Virus record (IMG/VR): IMGVR_UViG_3300008107_001243
Coordinates: 1 to 21,715 of that record
Strand: one strand, 5' to 3'
DNA: 21,715 nt
Source of the DNA: a virus
Translations under genes and position numbers: made by a program
Notes under the pieces: generated by a model
Told to the model about the DNA's origin: nothing
What the model saw: the letters and a program-made list of their open reading frames with translations, nothing else
Databases searched by the model: none
In this document: positions 10,587 to 17,877 of the stretch, piece by piece
How positions within the stretch are numbered: the first letter of the stretch is position 1
How the letters are laid out: every line of letters starts with the position of its first letter

Positions 10587-10777
10587 ACAAGACACTTGAA
10601 GCATGGTTGCGTGGGTACATACTGTTCGATGTAAACGGTACAAGGTTCTTGCGCTACAACTCAGCGCTGTCTAAACGCAAGTCCATTGAGGGGGATGTGG
10701 AGTTCAACGGCTTGCACATCTTTAAAGGGTGGCAGTGCTTTTTTGTTCGCTTTGATAAACCGCAGGAGATTGTATGA
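10583..10777 (+). CDS. Small phage protein, unknown
   Basis: Encodes 64 residues: MNKTLEAWLRGYILFDVNGT, then a basic middle (LSKRKSIEGD) and a strand-rich end (FKGWQCFFVRFDKPQEIV). No family is recognised. It has ATGA overlaps on both sides and GGGGCAGC upstream as a weak ribosome site. A small beta domain is the most one can suggest. Confidence 0.6.
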   Translation: MNKTLEAWLRGYILFDVNGTRFLRYNSALSKRKSIEGDVEFNGLHIFKGWQCFFVRFDKPQEIV

Positions 10778-11037
10778 CACCAGAGCAAACACTTGATTGG
10801 CTGGCCCAACAACACTTCGATCAGTGCCGTGAAGACCGCCCTGTTCAGCATTGGATTCGCAAGATGAAGTCTGAGTTGCCAGAGCAAGAGCCTATGACAC
10901 AAGACGAAGCACCCGCAAGTCCGAAGGACGCAGCCCTGAAGCTGGCGCTGGAGTACATTGAAACAAATGCACATGAGCGTAGGCATGTTCGATGGGCAAT
11001 TAAAGAAGCCTTGGCACAGCCATCGAAGCCAAACTAA
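10774..11037 (+). CDS. Small phage protein, unknown
   Basis: Encodes 87 residues. The N-terminal helix (MTPEQTLDWLAQQHFDQCRE) is followed by an acidic proline-rich linker (LPEQEPMTQDEAPASPKD) and a C-terminal helix (LKLALEYIETNAHERRHVRW and AIKEALAQP). The C-terminal pattern recalls many small phage proteins ending in EALxxALAQP; function unknown. It starts with an ATGA overlap and ends 13 bases before the next gene, with AAAGGAGAAGAACAC between. Confidence 0.6.
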   Translation: MTPEQTLDWLAQQHFDQCREDRPVQHWIRKMKSELPEQEPMTQDEAPASPKDAALKLALEYIETNAHERRHVRWAIKEALAQPSKPN

Positions 11038-11050
11038 AGGAGAAGAACAC

Positions 11051-11353
11051 ATGAAAGTAACAATTGGTAAATATAAAAACTGGTTTGGTCCTTATCAACT
11101 AGCTCAGGCTCTTTGCTTTTGGATGAAGGATGACACCGATTGTGTACACAAGTTTGGTGAGTGGTTGGCACATGGCAGTGTGCGTCCTACACCAAAGAAA
11201 GGTGACACGATTGTGTTGAGAGATGATCGACCCATGACAATGCTGTATAAGTTTTTAACTTGGATACACACCTTTCGCAATCAAAAGATTAGTGTACACA
11301 TTGACAAGTGGGATACATGGAGCATGGACAACACAATGTGCCAGCTGAGTTGA
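11051..11353 (+). CDS. N-terminal fragment of a conserved phage protein (split gene)
   Basis: Encodes 100 residues in this frame. MKVTIGKYKNWFGPYQLAQA, then HKFGEWLAHGSV, and VHIDKWDTWSMDNT match the first half of a conserved phage protein of unknown function. In the family as I remember it, WDTWSMD(H/T)TLA continues into a helix (LPMLKQLK) and on to FKRWDWVM. Here the frame ends CQLS and stops, while the second half continues in another frame from about 11338. So the gene looks broken, with some 25-30 residues missing. The start follows AAGGAGAAGAACAC. Confidence 0.7.
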   Translation: MKVTIGKYKNWFGPYQLAQALCFWMKDDTDCVHKFGEWLAHGSVRPTPKKGDTIVLRDDRPMTMLYKFLTWIHTFRNQKISVHIDKWDTWSMDNTMCQLS

Positions 11354-11658
11354 GGTCAACAGCAGCACCGCCCAAAGAAAATGAATATTGTGTTGATGAC
11401 AATCATTTCAAACGATGGGATTGGGTGATGGCAGAAATGATCTTTGCTTTTGAAAGTCAATTCAATGATTGGGAAGAGAGGTTTCACACTGGCACTCATG
11501 ACATAGGCTGGATTCACAATGACAGTGGAGCATATGAAATGATTAAAGGTGACAGGGATACATACAAGTATGACATGAAAGGTGCTGCTGCTTATCAGAA
11601 GCGGATATCAAATGGATATAAATTGTTCGGTAAATATTACGAAAACTTATGGGACTAA
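11317..11658 (+). CDS. C-terminal fragment of the same conserved phage protein
   Basis: From GTG 11338 the frame reads VPAELRSTAAPPKENE, then HFKRWDWVMAEMIFAFESQF, FNDWEERFHTG and RISNGYKLFGKYYENLWD, the second half of the conserved phage protein started at 11051. In-frame starts at GTG 11308, ATG 11317 or GTG 11338 have no good ribosome site, so any translation would depend on coupling to the upstream fragment. The frame stays open for about 110 codons with family-like sequence, so the break is either recent or both halves are still made. The start given is provisional. Confidence 0.65.
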   Translation: MEHGQHNVPAELRSTAAPPKENEYCVDDNHFKRWDWVMAEMIFAFESQFNDWEERFHTGTHDIGWIHNDSGAYEMIKGDRDTYKYDMKGAAAYQKRISNGYKLFGKYYENLWD

Positions 11659-11670
11659 GGAGAAGAACAC

Positions 11671-11823
11671 ATGAGTGCATGGTTGATTGCCACTATCGGC
11701 GTGGTATATTTAGTGGTTGCTGCTGATTTAATTATCAAAGGCAACATAGGATTGGGCATAGCCTTCGTTGGCTACAGCTTAGGTAATGTAGGCTTGTACA
11801 TTGCAGCAAAGGCTGTAGCATGA
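11671..11823 (+). CDS. 50-residue two-pass membrane protein
   Basis: Begins MSAWLIATIGVVYLVVAADL and has two hydrophobic stretches, about residues 4-22 and 26-46, with a short turn IIKGN between. Many phages of proteobacteria carry a similar small protein with (F/V)GY(S/A)LGN(V/I)GL(Y/L); its role is unknown. The leader CTAAGGAGAAGAACACATGA is almost the same as the one before 11051, so the two share a translation-initiation cassette. It overlaps thyX by ATGA. Confidence 0.65.
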   Translation: MSAWLIATIGVVYLVVAADLIIKGNIGLGIAFVGYSLGNVGLYIAAKAVA

Positions 11824-12467
11824 GCGAAGTTAAACTGGTATGGGCAACGCCCGATCTTGATAAGCATCTAGCTTACATTGCACGGGTAAGCAATCCCAAC
11901 AATCAAGACAACCCCAACAAGGAAGGGCTGTTCAAGTACATGATGCGTGAGGGACATGTCAGTCCCTTTGAAATGTGCAACATGTGTGTAGAGATTACGA
12001 CAACCCGTGACATTGCACGACAGGTGTTGAGGCACAGGAGCTTTAGCTTTCAAGAGTTTAGCCAGCGCTATGCCAGCACCGATGCTCTGCCAGCATCCGG
12101 TATTCGTGAATGCCGAATGCAAGATGATAAGGACAGGCAGAACAGCATAACAACTGATGACATCAACCTTCAAAACATATGGGCTGATCTTCAAAGGAGT
12201 GTGCTTGATATGGCTGAGGCCAATTACACTAATGCACTGGCTTTAGGCATTGCCAAAGAGCAAGCAAGAGCGCTGCTGCCTGAAGGCTTAACCACCAGCC
12301 GCATGTACATGAACGGCAACATGCGTAGCTGGATACACTACTTGAATAGCAGGTTGCACAAGTCAACACAAAAGGAACATCGTATTGTTGCACAGCAAGT
12401 GTTGAATGTGATGTATGATGTTGCTCCTCTCACTGCTGCTGTATTCTTTCCAAAGGAACTTTCATGA
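11820..12467 (+). CDS. thyX: Flavin-dependent thymidylate synthase ThyX
   Basis: Encodes 215 residues, the usual length. The signature RHRSFSFQEFSQRY lies at residues 71-84, matching the ThyX motif RHRxxSxxxxSxRY. The C-terminal part has LPEGLTTSRMYMNGNMRSWIHYLNSR-type sequence, with the Arg and Asn residues of the substrate and flavin site. The enzyme makes dTMP from dUMP with methylenetetrahydrofolate, FAD and NADPH, supplying thymidine for phage DNA independently of host ThyA. It overlaps both neighbours by ATGA, at the head of the replication block. Confidence 0.95.
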   Translation: MSEVKLVWATPDLDKHLAYIARVSNPNNQDNPNKEGLFKYMMREGHVSPFEMCNMCVEITTTRDIARQVLRHRSFSFQEFSQRYASTDALPASGIRECRMQDDKDRQNSITTDDINLQNIWADLQRSVLDMAEANYTNALALGIAKEQARALLPEGLTTSRMYMNGNMRSWIHYLNSRLHKSTQKEHRIVAQQVLNVMYDVAPLTAAVFFPKELS

Positions 12468-12721
12468 CATGTAAATGCACTGACGATAACCCATTCCTAT
12501 GGAATGTAAATCGTAGATCATCATCGTTTGCCAATGACCCTTTGTATACGGCAAGACTTAGTAGCGGAAAAACAACAGGTCAAATTATGACGGATGTTGT
12601 AAAGAAGAAACGCGAAGAGAATGTAAACTATGGTTCAGTCTATGGGTTGAACAATGACAGAGAGGCGGCAATGCTTCGTGCTAAATTGTTTAACATCTTT
12701 GCAAGAACTCCACCAAAATAG
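12464..12721 (+). CDS. Small basic protein, unknown
   Basis: Encodes 85 residues. The N-terminus MTCKCTDDNPFLWNVNRRSS has a CxC pair; the rest is basic and helical (DVVKKKREENVNYGSVYGLN, then EAAMLRAKLFNIFARTPPK). No family is recognised. It lies between thyX (ATGA overlap) and the primase-helicase (four bases between the genes), so it may serve DNA replication, but nothing in the sequence shows a function. Confidence 0.6.
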   Translation: MTCKCTDDNPFLWNVNRRSSSFANDPLYTARLSSGKTTGQIMTDVVKKKREENVNYGSVYGLNNDREAAMLRAKLFNIFARTPPK

Positions 12722-12725
12722 AGAC

Positions 12726-14336
12726 ATGGCTTTCATAAAGACACATACCCGCTGTGAGAAATGTGGCAGCAGTGATGGCTGTGCTATCAATAATGATAGA
12801 TCAACCTACTGTTTTGTTTGTTCTGTATATACACCACCTGATGATGAGAAAGAATACACTGTGATTGATGTAGAAATTAAAGCGCCAGATATGTCGTTCC
12901 TCAAGAACTATGGCAATGGCAATGCTGTGTCTGTTGTCGATAGACGCATTACTAAAACAACAATGGAACGCTTCGGTGTTGTTCGTGATGAGGACAAGTA
13001 TTACTTTCCCTATTACGACAAAGACCTACAGCTTGTAGCTGCTAAGGTCAGAGGTGTGAAGGACAAGACCTTCGTTGCCAGTGGTGCATGGTCTAGAGGC
13101 ACACTGTTCGGGCAGAACCTCTTTCCCACTGGTGGCAAGTACATCACCATTGTAGAGGGTGAGTTTGATGCACTGGCTGCATACCAAATGACAGGTAGCA
13201 AGTGGCCTGTCGTTAGCATTCGCAATGGTGCAGCATCGGCTGTCAAAGACTGTCGTGCCAACTACGAATACTTGAACAGCTTCGACACCATTGTCGTTTG
13301 CTTTGATGGTGATGCTGCTGGTATCAAGGCCAGCAAAGAAGTGGCTGAGCTTTTCGGTAGCAAGTGCAAGGTGTTCAAGCCTGTTGCTGATCACAAGGAT
13401 GCGTGTGATTGGCTTGCTGAAAGCAAAGAAGCAGCATTCGTTGATCGCTGGTGGAAGGCTGAGTCCTTTGTACCGGATGGCATTGTAGCTGGCAGCACCC
13501 TGTGGGATGTGGTGTGTACACCTATGGCACCAGCCGATTGCAACTACCCGTGGGCAGGGTTGAATGAACTCACCTATGGCCTACGCTTTGGTGAGCTTGT
13601 CACTGTCACTGCTGGTAGTGGCTTAGGCAAGAGCCAAGTGCTGCGTGAGGTGGTGTGGCATCTGTTGCAGAAGACTAAGGACAACATTGGTCTGATGTTC
13701 CTTGAAGAGAGTGTTCGCAAGACAGCGCTGTCGATGATGAGCTTGGCTGCTAACGCACCATTGCATCTACCTGACTCTGTTGTGTCCAATGAAGAGCGTG
13801 AACGAGCCTTTGCTGAGACACTTGGCACAGACCGACTGTTCTTGTTTGATCACTTCGGCAGCACATCAGTGGAGAACATTGTCAATCGTGTACGCTACAT
13901 GGCAAAGGGCATGGGATGTAAGTATGTATTCCTTGATCACCTGTCCATCATTGTGTCAGCACAAGACAATGGTGATGAGCGCAAAGCCATTGACGAAATC
14001 ATGACGAAGCTGCGTATGCTGGTGCAAGAAACCAACATTGCCCTCATCATTGTTAGTCACCTGAAACGACCAGCCAATGAAGGCCATGAGGAAGGTGCAG
14101 TTACTTCGCTTGCACAGCTTCGCGGCTCTGCCGCAATTGCACAGCTGTCAGACATGGTGATTGGTCTTGAACGCAATGGACAATCTGAAGACCCTGTGAT
14201 TCGCAACACCACTAAGGTGAGAGTGTTGAAGAATAGATACAGTGGGCAGACAGGACCAGCCTGTCACTTGCATTACAACAAGCACACTGGTAGAATGTTG
14301 GAAGTTGAACCTGAACCTGATGGAGAATTGCTATGA
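12726..14336 (+). CDS. T7 gp4-like primase-helicase
   Basis: Encodes 536 residues. An N-terminal Cys4 zinc site (C10, C13, C29, C32) is followed by a TOPRIM domain with IVEGEFDAL (E144) and CFDGDAAG (D194, D196), then a RecA-like DnaB-type helicase with Walker A AGSGLGKS (296-303), a Walker B-like YVFLDHLSII and IIVSHLKRP. This is the layout of T7 gene 4: it unwinds the parental strands as a hexamer and makes lagging-strand primers. The start at 12726 is chosen over an upstream in-frame ATG at 12654 because the zinc domain begins right after it. It overlaps the next gene by ATGA. Confidence 0.93.
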   Translation: MAFIKTHTRCEKCGSSDGCAINNDRSTYCFVCSVYTPPDDEKEYTVIDVEIKAPDMSFLKNYGNGNAVSVVDRRITKTTMERFGVVRDEDKYYFPYYDKDLQLVAAKVRGVKDKTFVASGAWSRGTLFGQNLFPTGGKYITIVEGEFDALAAYQMTGSKWPVVSIRNGAASAVKDCRANYEYLNSFDTIVVCFDGDAAGIKASKEVAELFGSKCKVFKPVADHKDACDWLAESKEAAFVDRWWKAESFVPDGIVAGSTLWDVVCTPMAPADCNYPWAGLNELTYGLRFGELVTVTAGSGLGKSQVLREVVWHLLQKTKDNIGLMFLEESVRKTALSMMSLAANAPLHLPDSVVSNEERERAFAETLGTDRLFLFDHFGSTSVENIVNRVRYMAKGMGCKYVFLDHLSIIVSAQDNGDERKAIDEIMTKLRMLVQETNIALIIVSHLKRPANEGHEEGAVTSLAQLRGSAAIAQLSDMVIGLERNGQSEDPVIRNTTKVRVLKNRYSGQTGPACHLHYNKHTGRMLEVEPEPDGELL

Positions 14337-14584
14337 TAAAAGATGTTGAGAAAATTGTTGACTATTATCGGACTAGAGCAAATCAATTTGAGAATCTTGA
14401 GGAAGCTATTGATTACTTTGAGAAAGGCAAGTCAGAGAATTGGATGTGGGAATATCTACTTGAGTACGGTCTGCAAAAAGAAGAAGCTGACAAGATGTTT
14501 AATCTTCTTGATGATAAGACGATTGATATGTTAGCTGGATTTAAAGTAAGTTTTATTATTGGTATTGCAGATGAGCAAGGGTAG
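14333..14584 (+). CDS. Small acidic helical protein, unknown
   Basis: Encodes 83 residues, nearly all helical and acidic (EKIVDYYRTRANQFENLEEA, then YFEKGKSENWMWEYLLEYGL and EEADKMFNLLDDKT). It is coupled to the primase-helicase by an ATGA overlap and overlaps the next gene by 14 bases. Possible roles include a helicase loader or partner, suggested only by position. No family is recognised. Confidence 0.65.
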   Translation: MIKDVEKIVDYYRTRANQFENLEEAIDYFEKGKSENWMWEYLLEYGLQKEEADKMFNLLDDKTIDMLAGFKVSFIIGIADEQG

Positions 14585-14774
14585 CGCACAGCGTCCACGC
14601 TCAGTGGCTGATGAGGAATGGGCTAGTCGATGGAACTCCATCTTCGGTAAAGACAGTGTTGAAGATTTCAAACTGTCGGTAAATGTTGATAAGTACCTAC
14701 CAATTGAAACATTAAGGAACGAACATGAGCGAGATAGAAATCTATTGGCAAGCGATAAGAAAGAAGAGTCCTAG
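14571..14774 (+). CDS. Small phage protein (MSKGSAQRP type), unknown
   Basis: Encodes 67 residues: MSKGSAQRPRSVADEEWASR, then WNSIFGKDS and a charged tail (NEHERDRNLLASDKKEES). The start MSKGSxQRP with a following W-x-IFGK is one I recall from many small phage proteins near replication genes; function unknown. It overlaps the previous gene by 14 bases and, unusually, the next gene by 50 bases in another frame. Confidence 0.7.
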   Translation: MSKGSAQRPRSVADEEWASRWNSIFGKDSVEDFKLSVNVDKYLPIETLRNEHERDRNLLASDKKEES

Positions 14775-14883
14775 ACCTTTACCAGAGTTTAAGAACTTGC
14801 ACATTAGTCACCAGCATATGATTATTCAAAGCGTCAACTTGTTACTAGCTGTCATCAATGGTGCATCTAATGACATGGCTTGA
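14725..14883 (+). CDS. 52-residue phage protein, overlapping its neighbours
   Basis: Begins MSEIEIYWQAIRKKSPRPLP and continues with a helix HMIIQSVNLLLAVINGA. The YWQAI start, PLPEF and the long C-terminal helix recall a small phage protein found next to MSKGSAQRP-type genes. AAGGA lies at a good distance before ATG 14725. It overlaps the previous gene by 50 bases and ends 14 bases into the next one. The overlaps make it easy to miss, but the ribosome site and codon pattern support it. Function unknown. Confidence 0.6.
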   Translation: MSEIEIYWQAIRKKSPRPLPEFKNLHISHQHMIIQSVNLLLAVINGASNDMA

Positions 14884-15253
14884 TCGAACCCTGATAAGGG
14901 GTGATTTCCTTTGTCTGTGTACAACAGAAGCTGAGTTTGTAAAAGAACTTAAGCGAACAAAGGTGCCTACCCCGTGGCCTAAGTGGATTGATGATGATGC
15001 TCTTGCCATGACACACTATGTTGTCACAGCCAAAGGCAACAGAGTTAGTTTCGTATGCATTGCTGATAAGAAACTAGATGGTATTCCAACAGCGGGTTTG
15101 CTGGTGCATGAGGCTGTGCATGTGGTGCAGGAATACTTCAGATACATTGGTGAAGAATCACCAAGCATTGAGTTTCAAGCATACGCCATACAGGAAGTGA
15201 GCAATCATTTAATGTATGCTTATTCAGATAAACAATTAAAGAAGAGGAAATGA
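14870..15253 (+). CDS. HExxH metallopeptidase-like phage protein
   Basis: Encodes 127 residues. LLVHEAVHVVQE (77-88) holds an HExxH zinc motif (H80, E81, H84), with a possible third ligand Glu in SIEFQAY (E101). Such small proteins are common in phage replication regions; whether they cut proteins is not known to me. The start MTWLDRTLIRGD matches the family better at ATG 14870 than at ATG 14858, four codons upstream. It overlaps the previous small gene by 14 bases and ends one base before the polymerase gene. Confidence 0.75.
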   Translation: MTWLDRTLIRGDFLCLCTTEAEFVKELKRTKVPTPWPKWIDDDALAMTHYVVTAKGNRVSFVCIADKKLDGIPTAGLLVHEAVHVVQEYFRYIGEESPSIEFQAYAIQEVSNHLMYAYSDKQLKKRK

Positions 15254-15254
15254 A

Positions 15255-15974
15255 ATGGATTGGGTATACGACATTGAGACATACCCCAACTGCTTCACCT
15301 TCACAGCCGTATGTGCAGACAACTCACGCACTCATGTGTACGAATGCTCGACACGAAAGAATGATGTGTCGCAATTGTTTGAGTTCTTAGACATGTTGCA
15401 TGACAAGAAGCACAGGATGGTGGGCTTTAACAACAAAGGCTTTGACTATCCAGTGCTGCATGCTTTGCTTGAAGTGAGGGCTAAAGCTGTCACAGTGTCG
15501 GGCAAAGCTGTTGCCAAGAAAGCATACAAGGTTGCACAAGACCTCATCTCTGTACAAGCTGAGCATAACAATGCTCGTTTAAAAGAGCATATAAAGCAGA
15601 TCGATCTATTTAAGATACATCACTTCGACAACAAGGCACGAGCCACTAGTCTGAAGATGATTGAATTTAATATGAAGTCTGACAGCATTGAGGACTTGCC
15701 ATTCCCTGTTGGCACTGAGCTTACCGACAGTGAGATTGATGTGTTGCTTAAATACAACATGCATGATGTTATCAAGACGCTCGACTTCTACAACATATCA
15801 TTGAACGCCATCCGGTTTCGTGATGAGTTGTCAAAGAAGTACAAGCGTGACTTCACCAATCACAATGATACAAAGATCGGCAAAGACTACTTCATCATGC
15901 AGCTTGAGAAGACAATGCCAGACTCATGCTACAAGAAAGACAGTACTGGTAAGAAGGTTTCAGGCAATCTTTGA
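15255..15974 (+). CDS. DNA polymerase, 3'-5' exonuclease part (split gene)
   Basis: Encodes 239 residues. It carries the three exonuclease motifs of family B-type polymerases: YDIETYPN (D6, E8), NNKGFDYPVL (D64) and YNMHD (Y167 and D171). The end, SCYKKDSTGKKVSGNL, stops short at TGA 15972-15974; the polymerase domain continues in the next frame from about 15958. In the phage family I remember, this junction carries a further stretch before the fingers/palm region, so the gene seems to have lost roughly 25-30 residues and its frame. Proofreading for phage replication would be its normal role. Confidence 0.85.
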   Translation: MDWVYDIETYPNCFTFTAVCADNSRTHVYECSTRKNDVSQLFEFLDMLHDKKHRMVGFNNKGFDYPVLHALLEVRAKAVTVSGKAVAKKAYKVAQDLISVQAEHNNARLKEHIKQIDLFKIHHFDNKARATSLKMIEFNMKSDSIEDLPFPVGTELTDSEIDVLLKYNMHDVIKTLDFYNISLNAIRFRDELSKKYKRDFTNHNDTKIGKDYFIMQLEKTMPDSCYKKDSTGKKVSGNL

Positions 15975-17238
15975 ATGGTTCAAGAAGCAGACCATTACTG
16001 AAACTAAGGGTGTGTTCTCTGACATTGCAGAAGACAAGCTTGAGCGAGTGGCGATGTTTGCTGACATGAACATCATGCGTAAGAAGTTTAAGGCAGAGCA
16101 GATAGACGAAGAGCTTGCTGTGTTTAAAGCTGCTTACCCTGCTGGCTGGATTGATAAGGTGGAGTTGAAGGCCAAGAAGAAAGGCCAGCCTGTCTATTCC
16201 TACTGGTACTGCTGGCATGAAGCTGAGACATTGAATGTCATGGTTGATGGCTTTCGCTTTGACTTCGGCACTGGTGGCATTCATGGCAGCTTGTCATCAT
16301 GCATCGTAGCTGAGAGCGATACTCACCAGCTTATTGATGCTGATGTTAGCTCTATGTATCCGAACATTGCCATTGCCAACAGGGTGTATCCAGAACACCT
16401 CACTGACAGGTTCTGTGACATCTACAAGGATGTGTACGAACAGCGTAAGAGCTACCCCAAGGCTAGTGCTGAAAACGCTATGCTGAAGCTGGCATTGAAT
16501 GGTGTGTATGGTGACAGCAACAACCAGTACAGCCCCTTCTATGACCCTCAATACACCATGACCATCACCATCAACGGACAGCTTAGCCTGTGCCTGTTGG
16601 CTGAGAAGCTGTTGACTATTGAGGGCTTGTCGTTGGTACAGGTCAACACCGATGGTGTCACTGTGTTGTGTCCACGCAACATGATGGACAGGTACAACAC
16701 CATCTGTGAAGCATGGCAGCAGCAGGTAGGATTGCAACTTGAGTATGCCAACTATTCAAAGATGATTATCCGTGATGTGAATAACTACCTTGCCTTCTAC
16801 ACAGATGGTAAAGTTAAACGCAAGGGTGCTTATCAGTATGAAGGATTGGGCTGGCATCAAGATCAAGGCGGCTTAGTCATCCCTATGGCAGCTGAAGCAA
16901 ACATGATTTATGGTACAGACATTAAAGATTTTGTACAAAACCATAAAGACATGTACAATTTCATGCTGAGAACAAAGGTGCCACGCAATAGCAAGCTTAT
17001 GCTGGTGATGGATGATGGTACTGAAATACAACAGCAAAACATTTGTCGTTACTACGCTTGCAAAGATGGTGGTAAGCTGGTTAAAATCATGCCAGCATTG
17101 ATTGAGGGTGGTGAAGATAGACGGTTGTCAATTGACAGCAGTTGGAATGTTAAGACATGCAACAACATCAAAGACTTCGGCAATGATATTGACTATGATT
17201 ATTACATTGCAGAAGCTGAGAAGCTTGTTGTACAATAG
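15958..17238 (+). CDS. DNA polymerase, polymerase part (5' end frame-disrupted)
   Basis: The frame reads FQAIFEWFKKQTITETKG, then the palm motifs: LIDADVSSMYPN (motif A, about 16330-16365), KLALNGVYG (motif B, from 16486) and VNTDGVTV (motif C, Asp at 16651), as in family B-type phage polymerases, where motif C here is NTDG in place of DTD. About 425 residues to the stop are intact. Family-like sequence begins at 15958 in a frame that is open from 15820, but no start codon there has a good ribosome site (GTG 15820, ATG 15865, TTG 15904, GTG 16012 and ATG 16054 are the options). It may be made by coupling with the exonuclease part, forming a two-subunit enzyme, or the gene may be damaged. Confidence 0.82.
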   Translation, partial: FQAIFEWFKKQTITETKGVFSDIAEDKLERVAMFADMNIMRKKFKAEQIDEELAVFKAAYPAGWIDKVELKAKKKGQPVYSYWYCWHEAETLNVMVDGFRFDFGTGGIHGSLSSCIVAESDTHQLIDADVSSMYPNIAIANRVYPEHLTDRFCDIYKDVYEQRKSYPKASAENAMLKLALNGVYGDSNNQYSPFYDPQYTMTITINGQLSLCLLAEKLLTIEGLSLVQVNTDGVTVLCPRNMMDRYNTICEAWQQQVGLQLEYANYSKMIIRDVNNYLAFYTDGKVKRKGAYQYEGLGWHQDQGGLVIPMAAEANMIYGTDIKDFVQNHKDMYNFMLRTKVPRNSKLMLVMDDGTEIQQQNICRYYACKDGGKLVKIMPALIEGGEDRRLSIDSSWNVKTCNNIKDFGNDIDYDYYIAEAEKLVVQ

Positions 17239-17243
17239 GTTTT

Positions 17244-17261
17244 CTTCTTTAGTAAAAGAAG
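17244..17261 (+). promoter_or_regulatory. Hairpin CTTCTTT-AGTA-AAAGAAG
   Basis: A perfect 7-bp stem with an AGTA loop just after the polymerase stop codon. With the hairpin that follows it marks a boundary between the polymerase and the SSB transcript. It may protect or process the mRNA end. Confidence 0.6.
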
Positions 17262-17268
17262 CGGCATA

Positions 17269-17295
17269 GGTAGCCTCGTTAGTGCTACTGTTTTT
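17269..17295 (+). terminator. Weak rho-independent terminator
   Basis: GTAGC (17270-17274) pairs with GCTAC (17284-17288) across a 9-base loop, followed by TGTTTTT (17289-17295). The stem is short, so termination would be partial. It lies upstream of the SSB gene and may lower or separate transcription of the two modules. Confidence 0.5.
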
Positions 17296-17309
17296 AAAAA
17301 GGAAATGAT

Positions 17310-17729
17310 ATGACTGAAGAAGTTAAAGCTATCAAGATTAAAGCAGATGTATTCTGGTGTCAGCATGACAAGATCAATGAGATGAGTGGAAAGTTCCAAC
17401 TCAACCTGTGCAATCTTTCTGATGCGGCAGTAGCTGCATTCGAACAGATGGGCATCAGTGTTCAGATCGGTGAAGACAAGAAAGCCGACATGGGTAAATA
17501 CATCACATGCAAATCTGAGAAGCCTATTCGGGTATACGATACAGATGGTGATGAGATTGTTGGAACACAGATTGGTAATGGCAGCAAAGCCAAAGCACTT
17601 GTTGGTTCATATGATTGGACATACAAGAACAAGAAGGGTGTTAGCCCTGCCCTGCGTAAGCTTGTCATCACTGACCTTGTAGAATATGCAGCCGCTGGTG
17701 GCAATCTCGATGATGATGACATCTTGTGA
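17310..17729 (+). CDS. Putative single-stranded DNA-binding protein
   Basis: Encodes 139 residues. The body is beta-rich with aromatic and Lys residues (KAIKIKADVFWCQHD, KYITCKSEKPIRVYD, LVGSYDWTYKNKKG), and the end is an acidic tail NLDDDDIL, the hallmark of SSBs that contact replication partners through the tail. Position between the polymerase and exonuclease fits. The exact family is not certain; OB-fold membership is inferred. AAAAAGGAAATGAT gives a good ribosome site. A hairpin and a weak terminator precede the gene, so it may have separate expression control. Confidence 0.65.
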   Translation: MTEEVKAIKIKADVFWCQHDKINEMSGKFQLNLCNLSDAAVAAFEQMGISVQIGEDKKADMGKYITCKSEKPIRVYDTDGDEIVGTQIGNGSKAKALVGSYDWTYKNKKGVSPALRKLVITDLVEYAAAGGNLDDDDIL

Positions 17730-17877
17730 ACTAGAGCAAGCTGAGCGGCATGCCTACATCAGTGGTGACACTGGTAAGGCTGCTCTCTTAGCCAAGATTA
17801 GCGATCTACAGCGTGAGGTTGATAATCTTGAATATAGGCTTGACGAAGAAGATGACAACAGCACTGATCGACAGTGA
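17716..17877 (+). CDS. 53-residue coiled-coil protein, unknown
   Basis: Begins MTSCELEQAERHAYISGDTG and continues with KAALLAKISDLQREVDNLEY, a heptad pattern of a short coiled coil, ending in an acidic tail (RLDEEDDNSTDRQ). It overlaps the SSB end by 14 bases and the exonuclease start by 26 bases, both in other frames. Several ATGs at 17710-17716 can start it; 17716 is taken. No ribosome site is clear. Function unknown; a partner of the neighbouring replication proteins is possible. Confidence 0.5.
   Translation: MTSCELEQAERHAYISGDTGKAALLAKISDLQREVDNLEYRLDEEDDNSTDRQ

Noticed and set aside
15820-15957. First 46 codons of the open frame before the polymerase part
   Set aside because: The encoded peptide (MMSCQRSTSVTSPI...) is out-of-frame reading of the exonuclease gene and has no polymerase-like features.
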